Below are positions 27,382-36,539 of a DNA stretch of 64,000 nt, one piece after another. The notes under the pieces are model-generated. The model was not told where the DNA came from. It ran no database searches and saw nothing but the letters and a program-made list of their open reading frames with translations. The DNA comes from Archangium violaceum. Lineage in GTDB: Bacteria > Myxococcota > Myxococcia > Myxococcales > Myxococcaceae. Each line of letters begins with the position of its first letter. Position 1 is the stretch's first letter. The stretch is taken from positions 9,365,501 through 9,429,500 of the forward strand of contig NZ_CP069338.1 in NCBI RefSeq assembly GCF_016859125.1, read 5' to 3'. The translations under genes were made by a program, and so were the position numbers.

Positions 27382-28668
27382 TCAGGCGGCGCTGGTGGCG
27401 GGGGCCTGCTGGAGGCACTCGCGCATCGCTTCTTCGGCCATGTCGATGGTGTAGTCAATCTGTTCGACGGTGTGCGCCGCGCAGATGAAGTTGAGGTCGC
27501 GGCGCAGCAGGATGCCACGGCGCGCCATGGCCGCCTGGAAGGGCTGGGTGAGCTTCGCGTTCTCCACCGGGTTCTTGGAGAAGCGGAACAGGGGGATGGC
27601 GTCATAGCCCAGGATGCGCAGCGGCGAGCCCACGCGCTCGGCCCGGGCGTTGATGCCCGTGGCCAGCCGCCGGCCCAGGTTCGCCAGGTGCTCGGTGAAG
27701 CCCGGCTCGCGGGTCACCTTCAGCACGGCCTCGCACACCGCCAGCGACAGCAGCTCGCCGCCGAACGTGGTGGACACCTGCAGATCCGCCAGCTTGCTCA
27801 GGAACTTCTCCGGCCCCGCCACCGCCGACAGCGGCATGCCCGCGGCGATCGCCTTGGACAGACAGACGAAGTCGGCCCGCACGTCGAAGTACTGCTGGGC
27901 ACCGCCCGGAGCCAGCCGGAAGCCGGTGATGACCTCGTCCTGGATGAGCAGCACGCCGTGCGCCGTGCACGTGGCGCGCAGCTTGTGCATGAACTCGCGG
28001 GTGAGGCAGCGGTTGAAGGGCACCGACAGCAGCACCGCCGCGAGCTTCTGCCCCGTCTCCTCGATGGCGGTCAGCAGCGCCGCCTCGTCCGGCTCCTCGA
28101 AGAGCGGCATGCGCCGCGTGTACTGGGACAGCACCGCGGGCACTCCCGGCGTGTCATACATGAAGTGGTCGTGCCACCCGTTGTAGCCCACCGTGATGAT
28201 GTGCTCCTTGCCCGTGACGTGGCGCGCCAGGCGCACCGCCGCCGAGGTGGCATCCGCTCCCGTCTTGAAGAAGCGCGCCATCTCCGCGCCGGGGATCATC
28301 TCCACCAACGTCTTCGCGGCGCTGACCTCCCAGGCCGTGGGCAGCGAGTGCAGCAGCCCTTCCTCCAGGTGCTTGCGGATGGTGTCCACGACGGCCGGGT
28401 GGTTGTGGCCGAGCGAGCTCGCGCCCAGTCCGCAGATGTAGTCGATGTACTGCTGACCATCCACGTCCTCCACCAACGCGCCCTGCCCACGGGCGAGGTA
28501 GACCGGGAAGGAGCCCGGCGCGAACATCTCCGGCTTCTTCATCATCGTCTGGGTGAGACCGGGCACCAGCCGCTTCGCCTCGGCCAGCAGGCGGTTGGAG
28601 TTCGTGAGCTCCATCTTGCCCTCGATGGGCCGGGGCAATGACGGATGCCTGTTCGTGTGTACGTCCAT
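27382..28668 (-). CDS. mxcL: Class III PLP aminotransferase, MxcL-like (myxochelin pathway)
   Basis: A 428-residue PLP enzyme related to glutamate-1-semialdehyde aminomutase: DYICGLGASSLGHNHP, RFFKTGADATSAAVRLAR, VGYNGWHDHF, LLIQDEVITGFR and the PLP lysine in CLSKAIAAGMPLSA. In Stigmatella, MxcL of the same class converts the reductively released myxochelin aldehyde to the amine myxochelin B. Here it sits between an MFS exporter and a siderophore ABC importer behind a Fur box, which supports that role. The ATG at 28666-28668 is used; the open frame further upstream belongs to the MFS gene in another frame. No NRPS or DHBA genes are in the window. Confidence 0.78.
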   Translation of the reverse strand: MDVHTNRHPSLPRPIEGKMELTNSNRLLAEAKRLVPGLTQTMMKKPEMFAPGSFPVYLARGQGALVEDVDGQQYIDYICGLGASSLGHNHPAVVDTIRKHLEEGLLHSLPTAWEVSAAKTLVEMIPGAEMARFFKTGADATSAAVRLARHVTGKEHIITVGYNGWHDHFMYDTPGVPAVLSQYTRRMPLFEEPDEAALLTAIEETGQKLAAVLLSVPFNRCLTREFMHKLRATCTAHGVLLIQDEVITGFRLAPGGAQQYFDVRADFVCLSKAIAAGMPLSAVAGPEKFLSKLADLQVSTTFGGELLSLAVCEAVLKVTREPGFTEHLANLGRRLATGINARAERVGSPLRILGYDAIPLFRFSKNPVENAKLTQPFQAAMARRGILLRRDLNFICAAHTVEQIDYTIDMAEEAMRECLQQAPATSAA

Positions 28669-28706
28669 GGGATTCCTCGTGTGAAAGGGAACTGCGTTGG
28701 AAGAAC

Positions 28707-29930
28707 TCAGGCCGGCACCGCGCTCGGAGCGGAGGCGCGCCGGTCGAACAGCCAGAGCATGCCGAGCGCGCAGCCCGTCACCCCGGCGGCGATCCAGCCC
28801 ACCCGGCTGAACCCCACCAGCGAGCCGTCCGGCGTCACCGTCAGCAACAGGCCCCCAACCCATGCGCCGAGCCCGGAGGCGCCATCGCTCGCCGCCATGT
28901 TGATCGCCATGTAGCGGCCGCGCAGCGCGGGAGGCACCCGGGAGGCGACCAGCGCCAGGGTGGGGATGGCCCGCCCGGACGTCAGCACCATGAACAGCAC
29001 GAACACCCCCGCCACGGCCGGCAGCGGTGCCGCGGTCAGGTGCGTGAACAGCAGGTGCGGCCCCAGGGTGCCCACCAGCAGCGCGCCCAGGACGCGGGCC
29101 GGACCGAACCGATCGGCCAGCCGTCCCATCCACCGCGAGCTCAACAACGTGGCGGCACCGCCCGCCAGATATACCCAGGACAGGTCCGACAGCCGCAACC
29201 CGAGGTTGCCCACCATGAAGGGGCTCAGATAGGGAATCAGCAGGAAGCCGGAGAACACCACGCAGAAGGTCAACACCCACCCGAGCGCCAGGGCGGGCGT
29301 CCACCCCGGCACGGGCGCGGAACCGCCCCTCGCTTCAGGGCCTCTCGACGGGTGGGGAGGGACCGGGGGCAGGGTGGACAGCAGCGCGAGCCACAACACG
29401 CTCCCGAGCGCGCCGATGACCCAGAACGGCGAACGCCACCCCCACTGACTCGCCAGCCACAGCCCCAGGGGCACGCCCGCCACCGCGACCAGGCCATACG
29501 ACGACATCACCGTGCCAATGGCCCGGCCCCGGCGCTCCGCGGGGATGACGTCCCCGATGATGGCCTGCACCCCCGCGCTCATCAGCCCCGCGCATGCCCC
29601 CGCCACGGAGCGCGCCACGAACAACCCGAGGTGGCCGTCCGCGACGCCGCACAGCAGCGTGGACACGATGAACCCCGCGTAGAGCCCGAGCAGCGTGCGC
29701 TTGCGATCGAACCGATCCAGCCACAGCCCGCCCAGCAACCCCATGCCCGCGGAGGCCAGCGTGTACGCGGACACCAACGCCCCGAACTGCGCGGCCGAGA
29801 TGCCCAGGCGCCGCATGAACTCCGGCCCCAGCGGCATGACGATCATGAAGTCCAGCAGGTGGGTGAACTGCACGGCCGCCAACAGCCAGAGCACCCGCTG
29901 CTCGGATTTCGGCGAGGTGGAATCGCTCAC
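28707..29930 (-). CDS. MFS transporter, probable siderophore exporter
   Basis: A 407-residue major-facilitator protein with about twelve helices, the DRFDRKRTLLG loop-2 motif and a second RLADRFGPARVLG copy. The start is GTG at 29930 with GGAG about 10 bases ahead. Longer in-frame extensions run through the Fur box and are rejected. It is the first gene after that box, followed 38 bases later by the MxcL-like aminotransferase, so export of the catecholate is the likely job. Confidence 0.82.
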   Translation of the reverse strand: MSDSTSPKSEQRVLWLLAAVQFTHLLDFMIVMPLGPEFMRRLGISAAQFGALVSAYTLASAGMGLLGGLWLDRFDRKRTLLGLYAGFIVSTLLCGVADGHLGLFVARSVAGACAGLMSAGVQAIIGDVIPAERRGRAIGTVMSSYGLVAVAGVPLGLWLASQWGWRSPFWVIGALGSVLWLALLSTLPPVPPHPSRGPEARGGSAPVPGWTPALALGWVLTFCVVFSGFLLIPYLSPFMVGNLGLRLSDLSWVYLAGGAATLLSSRWMGRLADRFGPARVLGALLVGTLGPHLLFTHLTAAPLPAVAGVFVLFMVLTSGRAIPTLALVASRVPPALRGRYMAINMAASDGASGLGAWVGGLLLTVTPDGSLVGFSRVGWIAAGVTGCALGMLWLFDRRASAPSAVPA

Positions 29931-29965
29931 GACACGCTCCGGGAACACGACGTTTTTCAATTCGT

Positions 29966-29984
29966 GATAATGAGAATGAGAATC
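29966..29984 (-). promoter_or_regulatory. Fur box
   Basis: GATAATGAGAATGAGAATC matches 15 of 19 positions of the classical Fur consensus (GATAAT-type hexamers) and lies 35 bases ahead of the first gene of the siderophore operon. A flanking CAAAATC extends the AT-rich hexamer series. Iron-dependent repression of the whole minus-strand operon is the expected outcome. Confidence 0.8.
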
Positions 29985-30061
29985 AAAATCACGAAACCGG
30001 CGCACTGTAGACGACGCGGAGGGTGTTCGGCAAGTCCCGACTTCTCCGCTGGCCTGCTGGG

Positions 30062-30856
30062 TTAGTGCGTCAGGCGCACGTCGAAGCCGAGCCCCGCATG
30101 GATCGTCAACGCGAAGCGCTGGTAGGCCTCGTCGCCAATGAGGAAGTAGTCCGCTCCCACGTCCACCAGCGCGACGAAGCCGGCCGGTAGCGAGAGCCTG
30201 CCGCCCACCACCGCGCCGGCGCCATAGCCTCCCGCGCTGGGGTTGAGGGTGGCGCGTACGCCCATGAAGGGCCGCAGGCCGCCCCGGCCCGGCACGAGCC
30301 CTCCCTGGAGATGAAAGGCCGGAGGGCCTCCGAGCCACACGTGGGCTCCGCCCTCCCACAGGCCCCGGTAGAAGGAGAGCCCCGCGCCCGGTCTCCACAC
30401 GCGATTCAGGGGCTCGACGAGCGCCAGGGCCTCCATCCGCAGGACGATCGCCCCGCGCGCCCGCTCCAATGCCTGGCGTTCGCGAAGCGCCGCCTGCTCC
30501 GCCGCGTACAGCTTCTCGGCTTCCACCCGCTCACGGATGCCCTCCGCGAGGGCGACCAACTCGGGGGGGAAGCGGACGGGATCCACCCTCATCCCGGGGT
30601 GCTCACGCGCGAGCGCCTCGAGCTGCTGCTGGACCCGGTCCGCATATCCGAGCACATGCAGGGAGGCGGCCAGGTACATGCGCGCCAGCCCCCGCTCCTC
30701 GGCGGGACGCTCCGGCCCCGCCAGCACCCGCTCACAGGCCCGGACCGCCGCCTCGTACTGTCCGTTTTCATAGAGGCCGCTGCACGACGGCGTCTCGGCG
30801 CGTACGGCCCGGGGCAGGAACAACAGCACCACGACGGCGAGGACGCGCGGGCTCAT
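30062..30856 (-). CDS. Exported protein coupled to a Ser/Thr kinase (helical repeats plus beta region)
   Basis: A 264-residue protein with signal peptide (MSPRVLAVVVLLFLPRAVRA). Residues 25-135 resemble TPR-like helices (CSGLYENGQYEAAVRACERV), then a coiled Glu/Arg-rich segment. The last 110 residues alternate as membrane beta strands (AGLSFYRGLWEGGAHVWLG, VALVDVGADYFLIGD). It may sit in the outer membrane. The ATG overlaps the stop of the kinase gene (ATGA), so the two are made together. Such kinase-linked TPR exported proteins are common in myxobacteria; the exact role is unknown. Confidence 0.7.
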   Translation of the reverse strand: MSPRVLAVVVLLFLPRAVRAETPSCSGLYENGQYEAAVRACERVLAGPERPAEERGLARMYLAASLHVLGYADRVQQQLEALAREHPGMRVDPVRFPPELVALAEGIRERVEAEKLYAAEQAALRERQALERARGAIVLRMEALALVEPLNRVWRPGAGLSFYRGLWEGGAHVWLGGPPAFHLQGGLVPGRGGLRPFMGVRATLNPSAGGYGAGAVVGGRLSLPAGFVALVDVGADYFLIGDEAYQRFALTIHAGLGFDVRLTH

Positions 30857-32694
30857 GGCAGGGGGGAGGCCATTTCGAGGGGTTCGAGTTGGGTGGTGTA
30901 GGTCAGGGTTTCGCTCGGGGAGATGACGATCTTCTGCCGGTGGGGCTTGATGCCGGGATTGCGCAGCTCGAGCTCATGCTCGCCCGCGGTCAACACGTAA
31001 CGGTGCAGGGGTGGCACCCGCCCGAGCATCTCTCCATCCACCCAGACATGGGCCCAGGCGCCCTTGACGGTGAGGTAGAGCGTTCCCGTGGTGCTCGTCA
31101 CCGGGGGCTCCCGGGTGGCCTGGTCCCTGGCGGGCGGAACGGCGGGCCGTGGGGCGGGTGACTCCCCGGTGGAGCCCGTCACGACGCGCGCGGGAGTCTG
31201 GCGGGGCGTCTTCCTCGCCACGAGGGGAGGGGACTTCGCCGGGGCGGACGCCTCCGGGCGCGGCGAGGACGCTTCCGGGGTGGACCGGGGCTCGGGCTCG
31301 GGCGTGACGGCGGCGGGCAGTGGGTCCGCCGGAGCGGGAGCGGGGCGCTCTCCGGCCACGGCCGGCACCTGTGCCACCGGCGCCACGGAGGAAGGTCCGC
31401 GGCCCAGAAGCGAGACTCCCCCGAGCGAGAGGACCAGCAGGCCGCCCGCCATCAGGCCCTGACTCCAACGCGCACCTCGCGCGGGCGGGGGCTGGTGCTC
31501 CCGCACCAGGGGCGTTGGCGTCGCCAGGGACTGCATGGGCGTTGGTGTCGCCAGGGACTGCATGGGCGTTGGCGTCACGGGGGGCTTCTGGTGCTCACCG
31601 GAGGGGGACCCGGAGTCAGCGGACGGCCCCTGGAGGGTCGCGTCCTCCAGGAAGGCGAGGGCGGGGGCGGGCTTCACCTCGTCGAGGGAGGGCGAAGGCT
31701 TGCCGCTGGTGCTCCCGGGCCCCTCCTGCTCCTGGAGCAGGGCCCTCATCTCCCGGGCCACCTCGCTGGCCGAGCCCGGACGTTGCCAGGGCTCCTTGGC
31801 GAGCAACTGGAGGACGAGATCATCGAGCCGGTGAGGCAACACCACGTAGGAAGAAGGTCTGATCGCCGGGCTCTTCAGGTGATGGGCCACGATCTCCATG
31901 GAGGAACGACCCGGGAAGGGCCTCCGCCCGGTCAACATCTCGAAGGCGATGACGCCCACCGCGTACAAGTCGGTCCGGGGGCTCACCGCTTCGCTCAGGG
32001 CCTGCTCCGGAGCCATGTAGTGGGGCGTGCCGACGATCAGATCCGAGCGTGTCTGGGACGCGGTGCCATCGGGCTGGGTGCTGTGCTTGGCGAGCCCGAA
32101 GTCGAGCACCTTGACGAGCTCCGTGCCGTCCACCTCCCGCACGACGAAGATGTTGCTCGGCTTGAGATCGCGGTGGATGACGCCCCGGGCATGGGCGGCC
32201 GAGAGCGCATCGAGCACCTCGCCGAGCAACTCCACGACCCGGGCGGGCGGCAGGGGGGCGCACCGCGCGATGACGTGGCTGAGCGGCTCGCCTTCGAGGT
32301 ACTCCATGACGAGGTACTGGCCGATGCCCGGCTCCTGGCCGATGCCGAAGACGTCGATGATGCCGCGGTGTTGGATGGAGCCCGCGGCCCGGGCCTCGGC
32401 CAGCAGATTCCTCGCGTGGGGGCTCCGGGCGTGATCCTCACGCAGCAGCTTGAGAGCCACCCTGCGGCCGATGGTCACGTGCTCGGCCTCGTAGACGACG
32501 CCCATGCCCCCGCGGCCGATGCACCGGAGCACCCGGTACTCGCCGAGCCGCTGACCCACGAGCGCGTCATCCTCCGCCGTGGGCAGCGCGTCCTCCGGTA
32601 ACTCCAAGAGGGGGCCGTGCAGAGGGCACGCCACCGCCCCCGGAGGCAGGGAGTTGCCGCAGCTCGGACAGGAACGAGAGGCAGGCGGGCTCAT
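30853..32694 (-). CDS. Serine/threonine protein kinase with PEGA-type C-terminal domain
   Basis: 613 residues from the ATG at 32692-32694. Order: an N-terminal zinc-ribbon-like CPSCG...CPLHG segment, then a Hanks-type kinase domain (residues about 54-330) with GRGGMG loop, Lys82, HRDLKPSN (Asp176), DFG (Asp198) and APE, so it looks catalytically complete. A Pro/Thr-rich linker with short tandem repeats leads to one predicted transmembrane segment (LMAGGLLVLSLGGVSLLG). The C-terminal part carries a PEGA-like beta domain (TLYLTVKGAWAHVWVDGEML). The coupled downstream exported protein may be part of the same signalling unit. Confidence 0.9.
   Translation of the reverse strand: MSPPASRSCPSCGNSLPPGAVACPLHGPLLELPEDALPTAEDDALVGQRLGEYRVLRCIGRGGMGVVYEAEHVTIGRRVALKLLREDHARSPHARNLLAEARAAGSIQHRGIIDVFGIGQEPGIGQYLVMEYLEGEPLSHVIARCAPLPPARVVELLGEVLDALSAAHARGVIHRDLKPSNIFVVREVDGTELVKVLDFGLAKHSTQPDGTASQTRSDLIVGTPHYMAPEQALSEAVSPRTDLYAVGVIAFEMLTGRRPFPGRSSMEIVAHHLKSPAIRPSSYVVLPHRLDDLVLQLLAKEPWQRPGSASEVAREMRALLQEQEGPGSTSGKPSPSLDEVKPAPALAFLEDATLQGPSADSGSPSGEHQKPPVTPTPMQSLATPTPMQSLATPTPLVREHQPPPARGARWSQGLMAGGLLVLSLGGVSLLGRGPSSVAPVAQVPAVAGERPAPAPADPLPAAVTPEPEPRSTPEASSPRPEASAPAKSPPLVARKTPRQTPARVVTGSTGESPAPRPAVPPARDQATREPPVTSTTGTLYLTVKGAWAHVWVDGEMLGRVPPLHRYVLTAGEHELELRNPGIKPHRQKIVISPSETLTYTTQLEPLEMASPLP
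31509..31577 (-). repeat. 27-base tandem repeats in the kinase linker
   Basis: Units at 31509-31535 and 31536-31562 differ by one base, and a partial third unit follows to about 31577. They encode repeats of MQSLATPTP in the kinase juxtamembrane linker. The period is a multiple of three, so copy-number change would alter linker length without frameshift. Confidence 0.85.
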
Positions 32695-32838
32695 GTGGGT
32701 ATCGACCGGCAGAGGCTGTCGTACCACACATGGGAACCCCTGCGGACCCCCGCGACCGGGAGTGGCGCGGAGTGAACCGCCTCTCCCTCGGGTTTTCAGC
32801 TCGCCTGCTCGCGGGTGGAGGAGTCGTCCTCCGCCCGG

Positions 32839-33480
32839 TCAGGGGCGCCGCGCGGTGGCTCCTCGGGGCCCCGCACCCGGGGTGGACGCGAGGGCGGACT
32901 CGGTGGCCGCCAGGAGGACGCGCAGCCGGGGATGGCGTTGGAAGTCCCGGTGATAGCCCACCCAGATGTCCCGGCCGGGAGGCGGCTCGCCGAGGTCCAC
33001 CCGCACCAGGCCGGGCATGGCTTCTCCCAGCTGACGGGGCAGCACCGCGAGTCCCCCTCCCGCGGCGCACATCCTCGCCTGTACGTCGCGGCTGTTGCTG
33101 CGCCCGGTGATTCGCGCCTCGGGCAGCCGTCCCGTGAGCCAGCCCACGTCCGCCAGGTGGTTGAACGCCGCGTCCATGGTGATGAGCCCATGGCCCGCAC
33201 CGCCCGTGGAGGAGTCCGGGCGCCCTCGCCGCTCCAGGTAGTCCCGGGAGGCATAGGCCTCGTAGGCGATGTGCGTGATCTTCTTCTGCACGACGTGCGC
33301 TTCCTCGAAGCGGCGGAAGCGGAAGACGAGGTCGGCTTCCCGGCGCTCGAGGTTCAACAGCCGCGTCTCCGTGACGAGCTCCACCTCCAACTTCGGATGC
33401 TGGAGTTGGAGCCGGGCGAAGATGGGCGCCAGGACGTGGCTGGCGAAGGCGGAGTGGCGCGTACCGTCCGGCCCATCCAA
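32839..33480 (-). pseudogene. Truncated LysR-type regulator, effector-binding domain only
   Basis: The 213-residue frame matches only the C-terminal effector-binding half of LysR proteins (HVLAPIFARLQLQHPKLEVE, RREADLVFRFRRFEEAHVV, YEAYASRDYLERRG, CAAGGGLAVLPRQLGE). The whole winged-helix DNA-binding region is absent, and the next gene's stop lies 46 bases upstream. A 5' deletion is the simplest reading. It may still be open by chance but cannot bind DNA in the normal way. Confidence 0.75.
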
Positions 33481-33526
33481 CTGCTGCGCCTGCGGGTGCG
33501 TTGAGCCCCGTGGATGGCCGCCGGGA

Positions 33527-34099
33527 CTACATCAGCGTCCCGCAGTCGGCGATCCGTTGCACCCGAAGCGCGGCCAGCCGCTCCAGCGGCTCAGCCGCCT
33601 CTGGTCCCTCGAGCATCGCCACCGCGCGGGCGATCGCATCCAGGGTGGACATTCCAGAGGGGTGCGTGGGCTCGCGGAGCCGGAGCATCCCGGGCGTGGG
33701 TGGAGGCAGCACCAGCCGGGGGAGCGTCCGGAGCGAGGGGAGCCGCTGGGTCATCCGCCGGGCCTGCGACCAGCTCGCGTCCAGCACCACCAGTTGCCTG
33801 GGCGCGGGGGCGTCCGGCGGCGCGGTGGGGCCATCGGGGTAGAGCAGCCAGGTGCCGGGCTCGGAGAGCAGGGCGGTGTCGAGGGGCTCGGCCGGTGCGC
33901 CATAGGTGAGCAGCCTGGAGTTCGCGAGGGCCAGCGCGGCCACCCGCCCGGTGTTGCTCTTCTTCGGGATCTCCACCACGTGCTGGAGGAGGAGGAACCG
34001 GGTGCGCGTCTCCACCCGGGGGAGCTCGGCACACAGGCACAGGTGCCGCGGGAGGTTGCAGCGGTCACAGCGGGGCCGGGGTGGGACTCGGGGAGACAT
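33527..34099 (-). CDS. DTW-domain protein, probable tRNA-uridine aminocarboxypropyltransferase
   Basis: About 190 residues from the ATG at 34097-34099. An N-terminal zinc-type cluster (CDRCNLPRHLCLCAELP) is followed by LLQHVVEIPKKSNTGRVAAL, the DTW-region equivalent LDASWSQARRM and the C-terminal LRLREPTHPSGMSTLDAIA. The family (YfiP/TapT) adds acp to uridine in the tRNA variable or D loop using SAM. The substitution of DASW for the eponymous DTW is common in the family. It sits alone between two decayed genes. Confidence 0.85.
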   Translation of the reverse strand: MSPRVPPRPRCDRCNLPRHLCLCAELPRVETRTRFLLLQHVVEIPKKSNTGRVAALALANSRLLTYGAPAEPLDTALLSEPGTWLLYPDGPTAPPDAPAPRQLVVLDASWSQARRMTQRLPSLRTLPRLVLPPPTPGMLRLREPTHPSGMSTLDAIARAVAMLEGPEAAEPLERLAALRVQRIADCGTLM

Positions 34100-34379
34100 C
34101 CTCCGGCATCCTGTTCCGGGTGCCACGGGAAGAGAAGCGTTCGTTCATGGCGTCCGCTCCTTCTTCGGCGCCCGCCTCGCCGCTGCCTCGGGAGGCGGGC
34201 CTTCCTCATGCCCGGGCGACGTTCCGTTGCGTGAAATAGGGGCGGGGAGGGTCGGTAGCGGCGGCCACCGTGCTGTCGGGGTGCTCCGCGCTCACCTCGA
34301 AGGAGGCCTCGAAACCCTTCCACCCGCGGGGGGAGGTGGATTCGCGGGAGCGGGGTTCGCCACGGCGCTCTACCAGACG

Positions 34380-34906
34380 GTGGGCGTGCGCATGGGGCAG
34401 CGCCCCTTTCGAGAAGGAAGTGAAGCCGAGGCTGGAAGCGGCCGGGTGCAAGGCGCACCTGTTCCGCCCGTTGCCCGCGGACGAGAACCTCGCGCGCAAC
34501 CACCGCAAGGTCGTCGTGGTGGACGGCCGGGTGGGCATCACCGGTGGGGTGGCCATCCAGGACGAGTGGCTCGGGGATGCGCGCAACGAGAAGGAGTGGC
34601 GCGACACGAACGCGCGGGTGGAGGGCCCGGTGGTGGCGCAGCTCCAACAGGCCTTCGCGGAGAACTGGCAAGCGGCTGTGGATTGCCCAGGCGTACTTCA
34701 CACCGAACGAGGCGTTGACGGCGCTGCTGGTGGAGCGGGCGCGCGCGGGAGTGGACGTGCGGGTGCTCGCGCCCGGGGACAACATGCTCGAGGAAGGCTC
34801 GCTGGTGCTCCAGGACGACGAGGCCGCGCGGCGGATGGAGGCCTTCTTCCTGGAGGACCTGAAGCACGCGCGCGAGATGAAGGCCGGGCAGGCGACACGG
34901 GACTGA
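34380..34906 (+). pseudogene. Decayed phospholipase D / cardiolipin synthase-like gene
   Basis: The N-terminal HKD motif region survives in one frame (NHRKVVVVDGRVGITGGVAI, then DEWLGDARNEKEWRDTNARV and QLQQAFAENWQAA). It continues in a second frame as IAQAYFTPNEALTALLVERA, then VDVRVLAPGDNMLEE and a truncated end. The second HKD motif is missing, and the join between the frames lies near 34680. At least one frameshift and loss of both ends make it non-functional. It lies directly before the AGCS symporter gene. Confidence 0.75.
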
Positions 34907-34969
34907 AGAAGGGTTGCTCCGGCGGTGGCCCGTGTCATCCTCGGCCGCCATCGCACGGGAGGCATCGTC

Positions 34970-36337
34970 TTGGAGCAGGTCCTCGCATTCGCCAAAGCAG
35001 CTTCGGACTTCATCTGGGGGCCGTACCTTCTCATCCCATTGCTGCTCAGCACGGGCCTCTTCCTCACGGTGCGGCTGCGAGGCGTGCAGTTCCGGGAGCT
35101 GGGTCACTCCCTGTGGCTCGCCTTCGTGGTGCGCCGCGAGCCGGGGGCCCAGGGTGACATCTCTCACTTCCAGGCGCTGATGACGGCGCTGGCCGCGACG
35201 GTGGGCACCGGCAACATCGTCGGCGTGGCCACCGCCATCGCGCTCGGCGGGCCGGGGGCCGTCTTCTGGATGTGGATGACGGGCCTCGTCGGCATGGCGA
35301 CGAAGTACGCCGAGGCGCTGCTCTCGGTGCGCTACCGCATCACCGACGCGCGGGGCGAGCAGGCGGGTGGCCCCATGTACTACCTCAGCCGCGGGATTCC
35401 CTCCCGGCTCGGACGGGTGCTCGGCTGGCTCTTCGCCTTCTTCGCGGCCATCGCCGCTTTTGGCATTGGCAACATGGTGCAGTCCAACTCCGTGGCGTCT
35501 GCCCTGCACACCTCGTTCGGCGTGCCCCAGTGGGTGAGCGGCCTGGCCATCGCGCTGCTCGCGGGCGCCGTCATCCTGGGGGGCATCAAGTCCATTGGCC
35601 GCTTCACCGAGCTCTTCGTGCCGGTGATGATCGGCGCGTACATGCTCGGCTCGGGCGTGGTCATCGTGCTGCACCTGGAGCGCGTGCCCGCGGTCTTCGG
35701 CCTCATCTTCTCCGAGGCGTTCAGCGGGACGGCCGCGGTGGGCGGCTTCACGGGAGCGTCGCTCGTGGCGGGAATCCGCTATGGCGTGGCCCGGGGCATC
35801 TTCTCCAACGAGTCGGGGCTTGGCTCGGCGGGCATCGCGGCGGCGGCGGCCCAGACGCGCCAGCCCGTCGTCCAGGCCCTGGTGTCCATGACCCAGACGT
35901 TCATCGATACCCTCGTCGTCTGCACCTTCACCGCGGTGGCCATCCTCTCGACGGGGGCGTGGACCTCGGGCGCCAATGGCGCGGCGCTGACGCAGATGGC
36001 CTTTCGTGACGGACTGCCGGGCAACTGGGGCGGGTGGATCGTCGCCCTCAGCCTGACGATGTTCGCCTTCTCGACCATCCTTGGCTGGAGCTATTACGGC
36101 GAGAAGAGCATCGAGTACATCCTCGGGGCGCGCTCGGTGCTGCCCTACCGCCTGATCTTCGTGGTGGCCTCGTTCTTCGGGGCGCTCTACAGCCTGGACT
36201 TCGTCTGGACGCTCTCGGACGTGATGAACGGGTTGATGGCGCTGCCCAACCTCGTTGGGCTGCTGCTGCTCAGCGGCGTCATCGCGGCCGAGACGCGCGA
36301 GTACCTGGCACGCAAGCATCACGGGTCCGCGTCCTAG
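34970..36337 (+). CDS. Alanine/glycine:cation symporter (AGCS family)
   Basis: About 455 residues with ten to eleven hydrophobic helices and family motifs [43 protein letters not shown] and [13 protein letters not shown]. It imports alanine or glycine with Na+ or H+. The start is assigned to TTG at 34970, which has GGGAGG 8 bases ahead and gives the normal family N-terminus; an in-frame codon at 34925 lacks a ribosome site. No regulator or partner is adjacent. Confidence 0.88.
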   Translation: MEQVLAFAKAASDFIWGPYLLIPLLLSTGLFLTVRLRGVQFRELGHSLWLAFVVRREPGAQGDISHFQALMTALAATVGTGNIVGVATAIALGGPGAVFWMWMTGLVGMATKYAEALLSVRYRITDARGEQAGGPMYYLSRGIPSRLGRVLGWLFAFFAAIAAFGIGNMVQSNSVASALHTSFGVPQWVSGLAIALLAGAVILGGIKSIGRFTELFVPVMIGAYMLGSGVVIVLHLERVPAVFGLIFSEAFSGTAAVGGFTGASLVAGIRYGVARGIFSNESGLGSAGIAAAAAQTRQPVVQALVSMTQTFIDTLVVCTFTAVAILSTGAWTSGANGAALTQMAFRDGLPGNWGGWIVALSLTMFAFSTILGWSYYGEKSIEYILGARSVLPYRLIFVVASFFGALYSLDFVWTLSDVMNGLMALPNLVGLLLLSGVIAAETREYLARKHHGSAS

Positions 36338-36539
36338 CCGGGAAAAGAGGCAGTCGAAAGCACGGCGGAGCTCCAGATACCCAGATAGGCGCGTGGGACC
36401 TGCCCACGAGGGAGGCTCCTACGAGCGGGAAGGCTCTCCCCTATCCGACCGCTGGCGCACAGGGGGTACTCCTCTTCCCATGCGCTGTTATCTCCATCGG
36501 ATGGAGCCGTTGTCTCCATTTGCTGGGGAGGGAGCCGCC

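Noticed and set aside
31509-31577. CRISPR-like short repeats
   Set aside because: The 27-base units are directly adjacent without spacers and encode an in-frame protein linker. No CRISPR array was seen anywhere in the window.
34206-34340. Minus-strand frame ending GFEASFEVSAEHPDSTVAAA... upstream of the DTW gene
   Set aside because: Possible C-terminal remnant of a lost gene, but no family could be named and it overlaps the start of the PLD pseudogene region.
34925-34969. Upstream start for the AGCS symporter
   Set aside because: It lacks a ribosome site and adds residues not typical of the family. TTG at 34970 has GGGAGG at proper spacing.
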